DNA of 64,000 nucleotides from contig JAKSDK010001806.1 of the NCBI GenBank assembly GCA_022360095.1, positions 62,001 through 126,000 on the forward strand, in the 5' to 3' direction. Position 1 is the stretch's first letter. The number at the start of each line of letters is the position of its first letter. The DNA is from Phycisphaerales bacterium. Its GTDB lineage: Bacteria; Planctomycetota; Phycisphaerae; UBA1845; UTPLA1. Positions 16,901 to 24,945 of the stretch are shown piece by piece. Under the pieces are notes generated by a model. The model was not told where the DNA came from. It saw nothing but the letters and a program-made list of their open reading frames with translations, and did not search any database. The position numbers were made by a program, and so were the translations under genes.

Positions 16901-18329
16901 CACTGCTTCAGCCCGGCGTCATCAGGAACTCATCGCGAAGAGCCAGGAACACTTCAAGGCCCTGTTTCCCATTGGGGAGAACGCCGTGACGTTTCGTACG
17001 CGCGCACTCCCATTGACCTTCAGAGGCACGACGGCATTGGGGTTTGCCCAGGCGATCGATGCAGCCGGCGGGCGTCTTCCGGCGGATCGCTATGTTGTCA
17101 TTCTCCCAGCACGCGCGATGGCCGATGAACAGGGGCTCTCCGCTGACAACGCGATGCCAGGGGTAACGTTCTATGGTTATCCGAAGACAATTTTTGTCGA
17201 CGAGCTAGACGCGGATTTCGCCGCCGCAAGCCATGAGATGGTTCACACGGTGTGCGATACGCGGTTCGGCGTGTGTCATACAAATACGAAGCCGGAGGAT
17301 GGATGGAATGTATACTCGGGAATCTTCGGACCAGGCAACGGCGCCAAGATTGACATCGAGGATCTTGGACACCGTAACTTGATGCAGGCTGAGAATGGTC
17401 AGTCCTGGATACATTTGGACTATTACCACAAGATGATGGACTTCTTCCTCGTCGAAAAACGTGATCCGTTGGTCCTTGAAGTGCATGGTCTCTTTCTTAG
17501 CGGCGGAGGTGTGGACCTTGATCCGATGTGGGTCCGCGACGGTTATACGCTGGATGACCCCGAGAGCAATGCGCTTGTTCGCATCCGCGACGCAGGCGGC
17601 GTGCTTTTGGCTGAAAGTGGGTTGCGTTACAACTTCAGTTCTGCGCGGCCGCGCGAAGAAGCCTCCTACACGGAAGCCAACTCTTTTAACGGGCGCATTC
17701 TGATGCCGGACGGTGCCAGTACGATCGAAATCGTGCGCGATAGCATCGTTCACGTGACCGTCCCGCTGGAGGGCGAAAGGCCGACTGTTGAGATCGGTGA
17801 GTTGATCGAGGATTCCAATCGTGAGCGGGCGTTGCAAGTGAATTTCATCGATGACGACAGCGAGGAGATCTTTTGGAGGATCAGTTACCAAGAACACCTT
17901 CACGGATTGGTCTATCCCGTGGCCGAGGGCAGCAGCGCTGCCAACGTTGATGAGGCGAATACGCTATTGTTCAACGTCGCCGGGCTTCCCGGATCGCCGG
18001 AGGGTCAGCTCCACCTTCTCTTCACGGACGGCCTGAACACGGGCGAGGCCTTCATTCCCATGCGCTTGCCGGATCAGCCGCCGTTGCTGAGTGTGGCCGT
18101 CATCCAGGATGAGAACACCGAGGATGTACTCGGCTACCGCGCCTATGCCATCGACGCCGAAGATGGTCTCTTGTTGGAAGGGTTTGAGTGGACGACGCTA
18201 GGCGGCACGGTTCTGGGCAACTTGAACATCCTCGAGACCACGGAAGCCGCTGATCAATTGATCATCAGGATCTCGGACTCCAAGGGCCAGCGCACGGAAG
18301 GTGTGGTCCAAAACCTGTTGATACAATAA
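10929..18329 (+). CDS. Giant secreted protein: Ig-like, Kelch-like, poly-Gly, Cys-rich and HExxH regions
   Basis: The protein has 2466 residues; the ATG follows GGGAGGAG by five bases. A signal peptide covers about 1-32. Residues 40-150 look like an invasin/Big-1 Ig-like domain (nDAGET...ADGTARVYF). Residues about 200-570 contain Kelch-like motifs such as ILIVGG, KVFLFGG, VLIAGG and VIVLGG. A second Ig-like region ends in a run of 15 glycines (873-887). The following half is Cys-rich (CEKIDVC, CHTQ, C-x-FVVDVFHVC). Near the C-terminus HEMVH (2102-2106) with further Cys and His (H2117) suggests a zinc-peptidase-like site, though the third ligand is not certain. The repeats indicate an extracellular or surface protein. 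Its substrate is unknown. Confidence 0.75.
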   Translation: MRAARSRSFLSSQILVGVCLVLAGLFAFALANPDGTTTTSLQPLCPLQQSVAAGGNDVLGLAVGVFNDAGETLQDTAVRFAIVEGSGTLVGSVTCTASPGSNETCSVMQLTNADGTARVYFRPTTTAGSVVVTATVNGVDTLVFTLDVVNPMPPRIVPLYGTTAASTVPSGRLSGAFSALVEQQSNPVGGAVVRFQTTTGQFGGTALRLQESRVGHTATALPTGDILIVGGHATGSSDTTVRSTIELYDPQAGTLQIVGQLAAPRTRHAAALSADGHKVFLFGGALGRTNSNDEQGVWSPNTTIEAIDLCNLPQVTSEVLSGGTFRRDAPVAHSMPDRNAIVVAYGLDPATAAPVAEASLFDATSGELRQQLSLGTRRISSSDLAPRVGSTLYLPGKVLFAGSGRPADYDAEGEFDPGTLLEIVEVDAAGLSITRRLIDAPLPSARDLCSVTPLPGGEVLIAGGIDVESSQLLADVVLFDPYTERVVPCGSLLTARAAHHAMSTERGVIVLGGLSTPDGFDPTIPPEFVPPDYFSRIVERVSFESGSCTSAPIGFIEDVRLFDAFTIASERAYRFGGTAPFADTSGGQSLATADQAMELSFLPGGVPRLEPLRALGGAIVDVVSDANGVASPPPLDVGAEQGTYVVWATLPETPEAEPVSFDVLVHVDRSRPAAFRIEPVLADGVATAGVPFDVNISAIDASGQIALEYGGQVMLSTGDPSAMVTVGFSSDDAGQVIVPGITLTHSGTQTLSAVDLDGNASGVSQVTVQAGPIADVRFAAGEPYEDALSEGELAIETEWPFELTATFRDAFGNPVGDAGVDWTTPDFPNIGFVGSFLAATSGTTGTAGGMSVVVLPTAAGAFSVSASSSGIVGGGGGGGGGGGGGGGAAGFVGSISMVASAPVIVTQLRTFHARPLQDFNYPPPSTAKIRAKSFNCRQTWCEKIDVCINEEVIFDVTTAGPHKLTWMVVDPQGTKTCHTQPRGTSSTKSLCVKFDRRGRWYITPKYWQNRSGGRPPRFLPNQSACTFVVDVFHVCIEEVDYACKAPHWAPIRLKLVHGPQPSVGLAFCDPGPVLLPPGPGAPPFNFFGAVISAGCVQSVTNTMIVQPSTRGTQGPRDICGQFFSSLGVPTRSKSYEWGQNGHARIIAPPQSGGGSAAAHDPPGYPVGVAQLRDRWPNPPYKECILELDQETTMWISGDGCDTEEDQSDLIVMIPHPQISGVLPLGEVICGLDLEPGQAGGGRAEIPVPVRMRFSVVGPEFREQNLDVLPICKDHDVSKGIELCGPREACGVLEVLLGEPSPTSPTRPPLWPTHAPGWPSCGYDQRTMAPPGRMDFGRRYGRGTNVGSGMGTPGNLDAPCSPTDFGTLGPLPPWSVELCPVIGPPVNLACERVGLEIIWHVEDKQRAQGTLGLDPQYVQPGVISSGLQDCIPPQQPAGEDENYVALQCEYKEPIKVESISAMKLWDDHFGPRVREDGSTRPPDAFVEKENPDTEVYVCMTQNCSDEDNPDPITIRFRPCTSAGEPDSSCLSRMLWGLRDPAMATYPGTYMLDPNDSSGQRQLTGSFDAILPDGSIDDQYIELCELISRADLENPFEGRLELVAGNDLDCNGDLDPCEVTLVMVIVPVFLELDFERPVSVPAQYEEWLMVNVDIDRDAVNNQGHIVIDKEAPAFTTLPADDDELVKVIMRVFPRGVQGTLTAYFDPRLRVHWKGEWSGSTDYEMIASGTSTPTFTVPSNNEAGELRIDALEPSRSINDIGLTVVFTPSPHVPGLDTGCVDTRQLTSTVGDIEVTRVEAIQALKDVPFVADKRAMFRTFVTWTSPLSEISNGARLDGVDARILSNGSITVGPTPHTFDEINTMRNTMFMYKFETSDPELPPEMIIFRGRRIMTQLRWATSFTDVRMLPAATSGAIRQQWKIMLQEGSDSLNLKYFKPTVPAAPYAATAMVNPDATMVETDHGNNRGWTAGVAKTSNPGGFSVVFIIGKYGTYTHTASARRHQELIAKSQEHFKALFPIGENAVTFRTRALPLTFRGTTALGFAQAIDAAGGRLPADRYVVILPARAMADEQGLSADNAMPGVTFYGYPKTIFVDELDADFAAASHEMVHTVCDTRFGVCHTNTKPEDGWNVYSGIFGPGNGAKIDIEDLGHRNLMQAENGQSWIHLDYYHKMMDFFLVEKRDPLVLEVHGLFLSGGGVDLDPMWVRDGYTLDDPESNALVRIRDAGGVLLAESGLRYNFSSARPREEASYTEANSFNGRILMPDGASTIEIVRDSIVHVTVPLEGERPTVEIGELIEDSNRERALQVNFIDDDSEEIFWRISYQEHLHGLVYPVAEGSSAANVDEANTLLFNVAGLPGSPEGQLHLLFTDGLNTGEAFIPMRLPDQPPLLSVAVIQDENTEDVLGYRAYAIDAEDGLLLEGFEWTTLGGTVLGNLNILETTEAADQLIIRISDSKGQRTEGVVQNLLIQ
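13545..13589 (+). repeat. 45-bp GGN tract encoding 15 glycines
   Basis: Fifteen consecutive glycine codons, using GGC, GGT, GGG and GGA, separate the Ig/Kelch half from the Cys-rich half of the giant protein. It is probably a flexible linker. The mixed codon use makes replication slippage less likely than a pure triplet run would. Confidence 0.85.
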
Positions 18330-18359
18330 GGTGAACCACTGAAACTGTACGCATTCTGT

Positions 18360-18389
18360 AAAGCCCCGGGCAGAGTTGCCCGGGGCTTT
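18360..18389. terminator. Bidirectional terminator between convergent genes
   Basis: A 13-bp perfect stem (18360-18372 with 18377-18389) has a 4-base loop, begins with AAAGCCCC and ends with GGGGCTTT. It lies 30 bases after the stop of the giant plus-strand gene and 5 bases before the end of the convergent minus-strand gene, so it can serve both. Confidence 0.85.
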
Positions 18390-18394
18390 CCTCC

Positions 18395-19614
18395 TTACTT
18401 CAGGCGCTCTTCCCATGCCAGGCGAGACTCCTCCCGATTCCACCGGCGATACAAGTCGACGAGGTGCTTCATGGTTGTTCGGATCTTTGGATTGTCGGGG
18501 CCGGCGATCTGTTCGGGCAATTTGTGTGCCTTGAGTAACGCCGCTTCGGCTTCCTCGAAATGTTCCATCTGGAGGAGGCAGATGCCGTGCATCTCGTGCA
18601 TTTTGGCGAGCAACGGGTCTGACCCGGGCAGCATTCTTTCGCGTTGTTCAATGAGCTGCTTCAAGAACGGCTCGGCTGCGGCATGGTCGTTGCGAGCCAG
18701 ATGGAGTTTGACGATATCCTGCAGGCAGTAGATCGTCTCAGGATGATCTGCGCCCAAGGTCTTGGTGTGCAATTCGAGATTTCGCCGGCAGATTTGCTCC
18801 GCTTCGTCGAACCGTTTCTGCCGTCGGCGAAGGCTTCCGAGGTTACTCATCGACGCGAGCGTATGCGGGTGCGTCTCGCCGAGGACGCGCGTCCGGACTT
18901 CCAGGACATTTTCGAGGAGCGGCGCGGCTTCGTCGGTCCGGCCAAGTTGAAGGAGGGCGAACCCGACGTTGTTCAGGCTAATGAGCGTTTGGGGATGATC
19001 GGCGCCGAGCACACGGCGTTGCGCATCCGCGATGCTCCGTAACAACGCAATGCCATCGTCGTAGCGGCCGAGGTTGTTGTAAATCGACGCGAGATTGTTC
19101 CCGCACGAGAGCGTAGAAGGATGCAACGGGCCGAGCGTTTCTTTTGCCAGCTCGTACGCGTCGCGCAGAATTTTCTCGGCCTCGGGAAACTGCTCGAGAG
19201 CCGCATGCATCCAGGCCAGATTGGTCAGCATATCGACGAACTCAGGCTGGTTCTCGGCGAGCGCTGCTCGCCCAGCTCGATCGATCGCTCCATGAGCGGC
19301 TGCGCCTCGGCGATTTTCCCTCGTTGCAACAGCGCGAATGCGAGGCCGTTCATCGTGGATGCGGTTCGAAAATCGGCTTCCCCCCAGACCCGTTGGCAAA
19401 GCTCGAGCCCTTCCGTGAACAGCGCTTCAGCGGCGGCGTAGTCTGCAAGGCGGTAGCGAAGCTCGCCGAAGGATATCACGGCCATCAGCATCGCTTCGTG
19501 GTCGTCGAGCAGACGTTGGACGGCGTGGCGCAACTCCGTGTCTCCGCCGCATCGGTCATCGAGTAAAGCCGACCTCGCTTCAGGCGTAAGCGAACTGGCT
19601 TGATGAAAAGTTCC
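18395..19614 (-). pseudogene. Decayed Ser/Thr kinase-TPR gene lacking the kinase domain
   Basis: The minus-strand frame open from 19614 encodes SLTPEARSALLDDRCGGD then TELRHAVQRLL, the leader found just before the kinase domain in planctomycete kinases. It passes at once into TPRs (YAAAEALFTEGLELCQ, NGLAFALLQRGKIAEAQ). The kinase core with its HRD and DFG motifs, normally between these parts, is absent. Near 19262 the frame breaks: SIELGEQ continues as RAALAENQPEF only if one base is missing, after which about six more kinesin-light-chain-type TPRs run to the stop at 18395. The frame-B segment is open from 19399. No ribosome binding site was found. The frameshift could be a sequencing error, but the kinase loss would remain. 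Confidence 0.65.
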
Positions 19615-19850
19615 TTAATGGTCTGATACCGTTTTGGGGTCACGTTGCCAAATTTCGATTCACAAATTTCCCATTGGTCTTATGAAGCACCGGGCATTGC
19701 CCTGATGATCGTGATGAAGGGATTTGTCTATAGCTTACCGCAATTCCAAGGCGAGTCCTATCGGCGCCGTGGATCGCCTGAAACATCGGTCTTACAAACG
19801 AATGGTCCTCGTTAGAGCGGGATTATTCGGATGCATTGCACCGACGGGGG

Positions 19851-21881
19851 TTAAGTTGACCCGAATCCACCCATTTCTGCCAGCGAGGTTTCTTCATCGT
19901 TGCCCTCGCCGGCAGGTTGGGTCTGTAGCTCGACCATGCGTCGATAGCGCCCGCTTCGGGCCATCAGCTCGTCATGGGTGCCCTCCTCGACAATGCGCCC
20001 TTTGTCCATGACCGCGATTCGGTCGGCACATGCAACCGTGCTGAGTCGGTGGGCAATGACAAAGCTTGTGCGCCCCGACATCAGTGCCCGCAGGCTGCCC
20101 TGAATAAGCTGCTCGCTTGCGGTGTCGAGGTTGCTGGTGGCCTCGTCCAGAATCAAAATCCTCGGATTAGCCAGGATGGCTCGGGCGATGGTCAGTCGTT
20201 GGCGCTGGCCTCCGCTGAGCCTGACACCTCGTTCGCCGATCACGGTGTCGTATCCGTTTTCGAGATCGATGATAAAGTTGTGGGCGTTGGCGAGTCGAGC
20301 TGCTGCCGCGATTTCGTCGGCTGTCGCGTCACGCCGACCGTAGCCGATGTTGTCGGCGATCGTCCCATCGAAGAGAAAAGTATCCTGCTCAACGATGCCA
20401 AACAGACGCCGGTAGCCTTCAACGTCCATATCACGAAGATCGACGCCGTCCAATTCGACGCGACCCTCCTGAGGGTCGTAGAATCGTGCGACCAGATTGC
20501 ATAATGTCGTCTTTCCAGCGCCGCTTGGTCCGACAAGTGCCACGGTCTGTCCGGCCGCCACGTCGAGATTGACGTCCGAGAGCACGGAGGTGTTGGTGCC
20601 CGGGTAGGCGAACGTGACGTTACGAAGTGTGATCCGGCCAAGGACCTTGGTTCTGTCTACTTCGACCGCTCCGCTCCGTGAGTGCATTTCAAGCGGTTCG
20701 GCCAGCAGGTCGAGCGTTCGGTCGAAGCCGGCCAGATTGTTCTGCAACGCGGTGGCGCTCTGTGCCAGGGTCGCAATTGGGCCCAGCAAGGCCGTCAGGT
20801 AGGCCAGGAATACGACAAGATCACCGACTGACAACGCTTCTTTTGTCGTGATCAGTCCGGCGCTGACTCGCGCTGCATCAGAGAGTACACGTGAACCTCC
20901 GTACCACAGCAGGACGGCCGTCGCGAGCGGAATCAGCACGGCCCATACGGAGTCCACTCCGCGCATCCACCACCAGGCGAACAACTCCTGTCTGGCCATA
21001 AGATGGCTCGAAAGCGTGAATCGGTTCGTCTCGGTGCGATGTCGCCCGAACCCCCGGACGATTCGAATGCCGCCGAACGATTCGGTTGCTTGACCGTCGA
21101 TCGCCTGCCGGGTTTTCCGAATGTCTCGCCAGAAAGGCCGGATTCGTGCGACCCACGTTCTATGGGTGTACCAGACCGTGGGGATGAGGGCCAATGAGCC
21201 CAACAGCATTCGCCAATCGACGAAGATGAGCACAAATAGGCTGCCCAGCAACTGAATGACGGCCCGCGATGGGTTGTAAATCATGGAGAAGACCAATTCG
21301 CCGATTCCGCCCGCATCCTCTCGAAGGATGCTGGCGACGCCGCCGCTCTTAAGCTGGTATACCCGATGCAGCGGCAACCGAACGGCATGTTCAAAAAGCT
21401 TTCTGCGCGCGGACACGGCGACGCGTTTTGAGATGCGAGTGGCCTGCCATCGGCCCCACATCCCGACTGCCAGCGATATCACTGACAGACCAACCATGAC
21501 GATTGCAATCCATCCCAGCAAACCTTTCGGATCGGCGGGCATTCTGATCCAAGCCGGCACTTCTGGTGGTAGGGCTTTGCCCCCGAGCACGTTATCGAAT
21601 ACCAGTTTTGTTCCGTAGAGCGGGACGAGCCCCAGCAGCGTTGCGACGGAGAGTGTTGTCAAGGCCAAGAGCAGCGTGCGACGATGCCCTTTCAACATCC
21701 TCCAAAATTCGCAAAATAGTACGGTGAACCCCCTGCCGCGACCGATGCGATTCGTCCCGGCGGTCGGCGCCGCGTCCGTTCCATCGATCCGCTTTGCGTC
21801 AGCTTGGTCGGCCCCCGGGGCGCGAAGCCGGCGGCGATATTGCCTGTAGCGAGTTCGGCTCGACGGGTGTTGGTGAGGCAT
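19851..21881 (-). CDS. ABC exporter, fused permease and ATPase (MsbA-like)
   Basis: The protein has 676 residues. An N-terminal cytoplasmic stretch of about 60 residues precedes six predicted membrane helices (about 70-380), then an ATPase domain with intact motifs: Walker A GPSGAGKTT, Q-loop IVEQDTFLFDG, signature LSGGQRQR, Walker B ILILDEATS with its catalytic Glu, and the H-loop AHRLST. It is the type IV exporter arrangement of lipid flippases and multidrug exporters and probably works as a homodimer in the inner membrane. The ATG at 21881 has only a weak site (TAGGAT), so translation may start later. Neighbours give no substrate. Confidence 0.9.
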   Translation of the reverse strand: MPHQHPSSRTRYRQYRRRLRAPGADQADAKRIDGTDAAPTAGTNRIGRGRGFTVLFCEFWRMLKGHRRTLLLALTTLSVATLLGLVPLYGTKLVFDNVLGGKALPPEVPAWIRMPADPKGLLGWIAIVMVGLSVISLAVGMWGRWQATRISKRVAVSARRKLFEHAVRLPLHRVYQLKSGGVASILREDAGGIGELVFSMIYNPSRAVIQLLGSLFVLIFVDWRMLLGSLALIPTVWYTHRTWVARIRPFWRDIRKTRQAIDGQATESFGGIRIVRGFGRHRTETNRFTLSSHLMARQELFAWWWMRGVDSVWAVLIPLATAVLLWYGGSRVLSDAARVSAGLITTKEALSVGDLVVFLAYLTALLGPIATLAQSATALQNNLAGFDRTLDLLAEPLEMHSRSGAVEVDRTKVLGRITLRNVTFAYPGTNTSVLSDVNLDVAAGQTVALVGPSGAGKTTLCNLVARFYDPQEGRVELDGVDLRDMDVEGYRRLFGIVEQDTFLFDGTIADNIGYGRRDATADEIAAAARLANAHNFIIDLENGYDTVIGERGVRLSGGQRQRLTIARAILANPRILILDEATSNLDTASEQLIQGSLRALMSGRTSFVIAHRLSTVACADRIAVMDKGRIVEEGTHDELMARSGRYRRMVELQTQPAGEGNDEETSLAEMGGFGST

Positions 21882-22088
21882 ACCACAATCCTAGCGCAAC
21901 GGCCAAGAACGTCCACCCGGTGTCGCCTTGACGAAAATTGTGCCGGGCCGAGGTGATCTTGCAGACGTACGATTCATGACCATGAGATTCCGCGCTGGAC
22001 CGCCAAAGAAGCAGGCTCTTTTCGGACGCCGAGGCAAACGTTTGATTTTCGTTCAGAACGATAATCGGCCCGAACGTTTGAGTCCGCC

Positions 22089-23621
22089 CTATTCTTGTTG
22101 ACTTGCCCACTCGGTAAGGATTCGGTTGACCATCGCCTCGATCCCTTCACCGCTTTTTTCACTCATCTCGCGCAGGCGATCACGGTTTTCGGGAAACAGC
22201 AGCACGCTTTTCGGGACAGGCGCCGTAGCCGGCAACTCGCTCGGTTTCGGCAGCGTCGTAACGCCTTCAGGGACGGAGTAGGTCCAGTCCGGGTTCTTGA
22301 AGGCCTGCAGCTTATCGTAAGTAAAACTGTGATTCGCTTCATCGTAATCTACAATCTTCGGGACCAGAATCATGCTTCGGGGCGCGGTCGAATTCGAGAT
22401 CAACTCCTCGAACTCGGATGGGAAGGCTTTGATAATACTCGGGATTAACTTGGCCCCTTCTACAGGAAGGTAGCAGCGGTTTCCCTGGGGCGCATGTTCT
22501 GCGCCACTGATGATTCGATCCAAGATGTTGGCGGACTGATCGCTTTGCTCATCCATCAGCTCGTCAAGTGCGGTCGAGGCGATACGCAGTCCATGTTTGC
22601 AGGCCGTGCACTGGTTGCACGATTCGACGTACAGGAATCTCGCCATCGCCTGGGCAACGCTGGGCATCGCAATCGTGTCATCAAAAACCACGAAGCCCGC
22701 CGATCCGAGCCCGCTGCCGATCAATTGCATCGAGGCAAAGTCGGCACGGGTATCGAATCGATCTGCGGGGATGACCCCGTTGGAGACCCCGGAGATCGCC
22801 GCTTTGAACTCGTGCCCTGCGACGGGTCCGCCGGCGGCTTCATAGAACAGCTCTTTGAGTGTCACACCGGCCTCGCGTTCGTAGACACCGGGCCGTTTCA
22901 CGCAACCGCTGATCGTCGCGATAATCGATCCGGGGGTATCCTGGGTTCCCGTTTGTCGAAACGAATCCGGTCCGTGTCTGATGATACCGGGCACATGGGA
23001 AAATGTTTCAACGTTGTTCATCAGGACCGGATTGGGCGAATCGGGTGTCGCAAACAAGCCGAGTTCGTAAGGCGGATAGTGAGCCTCTCGCGGCATTGGC
23101 CCCGGTCCGTCGATGACATTGAGTAAGCCTTTCTCTTCGCCGAACAGATATTCTTCGGGTCCCTCCACAATCGTGAAGCGTAATCCACCAAGGAGTCCCG
23201 CTTGATGAAACTCCTTAATCGCTTCGTTAATGCGAGCGATTTCCTGTTTGAAGGATGCCTTTAGGGCAATGAAGACCCGCTCTGCGCGGACCACGTGGGC
23301 GGCGATCAACATGCCCTCGATCGCCGCATAGGGATTCTTGCGAAGCAGGTAGCGATCTTTGAAGGTCCCGGGTTCGCCTTCGGCTGCGTTGCAGACGACA
23401 AATCGTGTCGGACACGGATGTTCGTAGATCGTGCGCCATTTGACGCCGGCGGGAAAGCCCGCGCCGCCACGACCACGCAAGCCGGAATCCAGTACAAGCT
23501 GGATAACCTCCTCCGGTGATTGTTCACGCGCCTTTCGAAGGGCATGCTCGCCCGTGTGCCCTACATAGTCTTCATACGATTCAAATCGCGCCTTCGGTAG
23601 CAGCCAGTGTTTCAAGCTCAC
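22089..23621 (-). CDS. NuoF-like NADH-dehydrogenase flavoprotein subunit (orphan)
   Basis: The 510-residue protein has a GTG start at 23621. GRGGAGFPAG (50-59) and NAAEGEPGTFKDR are the FMN/NADH-binding motifs of the 51-kDa subunit family (NuoF, HoxF, HndC). C335-x2-C338-x2-C341 and C383 are the expected ligands of the N3-type 4Fe-4S cluster. The last 90 or so residues form an extra tail beyond the iron-sulfur domain. No nuoE, nuoG or hydrogenase gene is adjacent, so it may act with partners encoded elsewhere or as an NAD(P)H-linked electron-transfer protein of its own. It is on the same strand as the ABC exporter but 207 bases away. Confidence 0.85.
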   Translation of the reverse strand: MSLKHWLLPKARFESYEDYVGHTGEHALRKAREQSPEEVIQLVLDSGLRGRGGAGFPAGVKWRTIYEHPCPTRFVVCNAAEGEPGTFKDRYLLRKNPYAAIEGMLIAAHVVRAERVFIALKASFKQEIARINEAIKEFHQAGLLGGLRFTIVEGPEEYLFGEEKGLLNVIDGPGPMPREAHYPPYELGLFATPDSPNPVLMNNVETFSHVPGIIRHGPDSFRQTGTQDTPGSIIATISGCVKRPGVYEREAGVTLKELFYEAAGGPVAGHEFKAAISGVSNGVIPADRFDTRADFASMQLIGSGLGSAGFVVFDDTIAMPSVAQAMARFLYVESCNQCTACKHGLRIASTALDELMDEQSDQSANILDRIISGAEHAPQGNRCYLPVEGAKLIPSIIKAFPSEFEELISNSTAPRSMILVPKIVDYDEANHSFTYDKLQAFKNPDWTYSVPEGVTTLPKPSELPATAPVPKSVLLFPENRDRLREMSEKSGEGIEAMVNRILTEWASQQE

Positions 23622-24483
23622 CTTAGATACTCCCGTTCAATTTCGCCGTTGTCGGCTTTCCATCCGTTTAATTATTCTATCAGGCTAGGCGACTTGATAT
23701 GGGCTGCTGTGCGGTGCTTGTGCGGCCCCGCGCCCTCCGGCTGATGATGATCTCACATCGCTCTTAACAGGACGACGGGGTTTTCCGATTCGCTCTGACT
23801 CATCGATACTGAAGTGGTCCACGCCGTCAGAATACTTGCTCTTGAGGTTCCGATCCGCGCGAGGTCCTGCCAACGACCATGCCTGATTATTGATGGCAGT
23901 ACCAAAAATACGAGATCGACCCCCGGCTTCGTGATTGAGGCTAGACCGGAATTACCGGAGCAGGGCCGATGTACGCGCGTGAGAGTTGATCGCTGATCAT
24001 GATTGGTACCAAGCGTTCAACGATTGGGGCCCTAACAAAAGCCGAAGCGACGAAATCCCTTGCCCGATGCTGCTACTATGATTTGTTAGTACACCCCCTG
24101 ATGAGAGACGGAGCCAAGGCGCTCACCACAGAGGCGGCACAGTTTCACGACAGGGTGGAAATCCTCCGCCACGACGTTCGCTTGTCTGCCATAAGCGTTT
24201 GCGTGAGCTCGGCTTATGGGACGTTTTCGGGCGAAAACGAGGAGAAGTCATTGATCATGGCTTGGGAGTCGAAGAACAAAGCGGCAACGCTTGACTTGTC
24301 GAGGCAAACGTGGAGTCCGAGAGATACTACTATATCTTGGGGTGTTATTCCTTGACAACTACCATATACGGGGAATACACTCCGCGCCTAGATGTCGATC
24401 GGTACTGTTACCAAGCCAATCGCGAGCTGGCTTCAACATGTCGCTCGCTTGTTAACGGGGCCTAAAATGGACACAATGAGGTA
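23622..24483. other. Accessory intergenic region, about 860 bp, no confident gene
   Basis: No gene is supported here. On the minus strand a stretch open from about 23960 to 23685 has a protein-like reading (RIFGTAINNQAW) but no start signal and no recognised family; it may be a remnant. A plus-strand frame (23999-24355) also lacks coding signs. A weak sigma-70-like pair occurs at 24352-24380, upstream of the peptidase/deaminase operon. The region may contain the left edge of an inserted element. Confidence 0.4.
24352..24380 (+). promoter_or_regulatory. Candidate promoter of the peptidase / dCTP-deaminase operon
   Basis: TTGACA (24352-24357) is a consensus -35 box, followed after 17 bases by ATACAC as a weak -10. 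It lies about 110 bases upstream of the first gene of the operon. Chance occurrence cannot be excluded. Confidence 0.3.
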
Positions 24484-24489
24484 ATGCGC

Positions 24490-24888
24490 ATGTATGCAGA
24501 TGAATCAGTGAGCCCATTGACACTAGATGTTTTGATCGGCCGAGTTTCGATCGCCGCTGCGAGTGTCCTCCATGGTTTGTCGCTCGAAGAGTCTGATCAC
24601 GAGTGTGCGCTGAAACTCAAGGCTGAATTCGAACAGCGGCTAAGAAGGGCTAAGCACGTTGACCGCGTTCCAGTGGAACTTGTTGCGGACGCCAAAGAAC
24701 GGCACTTGATTGAGCAGAGTCTTGCGTCAATTTCTGCGCCAGACACATGTCGTTCGGACTCCTCGACATATAGCACGCTCATTGCCGCCTTGGATAAGCT
24801 GTGCCAAGGGACCCTATCGGCCGATGGCGCGGAGTCGCTTATCATTGGTTTGCGTCAAGTCACTGGTTTGTCTATTGAAGAGCCGTAG
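24490..24888 (+). CDS. Small hypothetical protein, first gene of accessory operon
   Basis: This 132-residue protein is not recognised. The ATG at 24490 is preferred because GAGGT lies seven bases upstream; the ATG at 24484 would be only one base away. It has no signal peptide or membrane segment and looks largely helical (SIAAASVLHGLSLEES, LKLKAEFEQRLRRA). It precedes the HExxH peptidase gene by 57 bases on the same strand, so it may be a partner, regulator or substrate of the peptidase. No helix-turn-helix is evident. Confidence 0.6.
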   Translation: MYADESVSPLTLDVLIGRVSIAAASVLHGLSLEESDHECALKLKAEFEQRLRRAKHVDRVPVELVADAKERHLIEQSLASISAPDTCRSDSSTYSTLIAALDKLCQGTLSADGAESLIIGLRQVTGLSIEEP

Positions 24889-24945
24889 AGAGAACACGAT
24901 TCCGGCCCATTTCCGTGCGCGCCCCGCGCTAGTGCAGCAGGCATC

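Noticed and set aside
15525-16901. 458-codon open frame on the minus strand
   Set aside because: It lies wholly opposite the 2466-residue gene, whose frame has clear domains; the antisense translation is His/Arg-rich without any motif.
23999-24355. 118-codon open frame on the plus strand
   Set aside because: Composition is irregular, no start signal is seen and no family is recognised; it lies in a gene-poor stretch.
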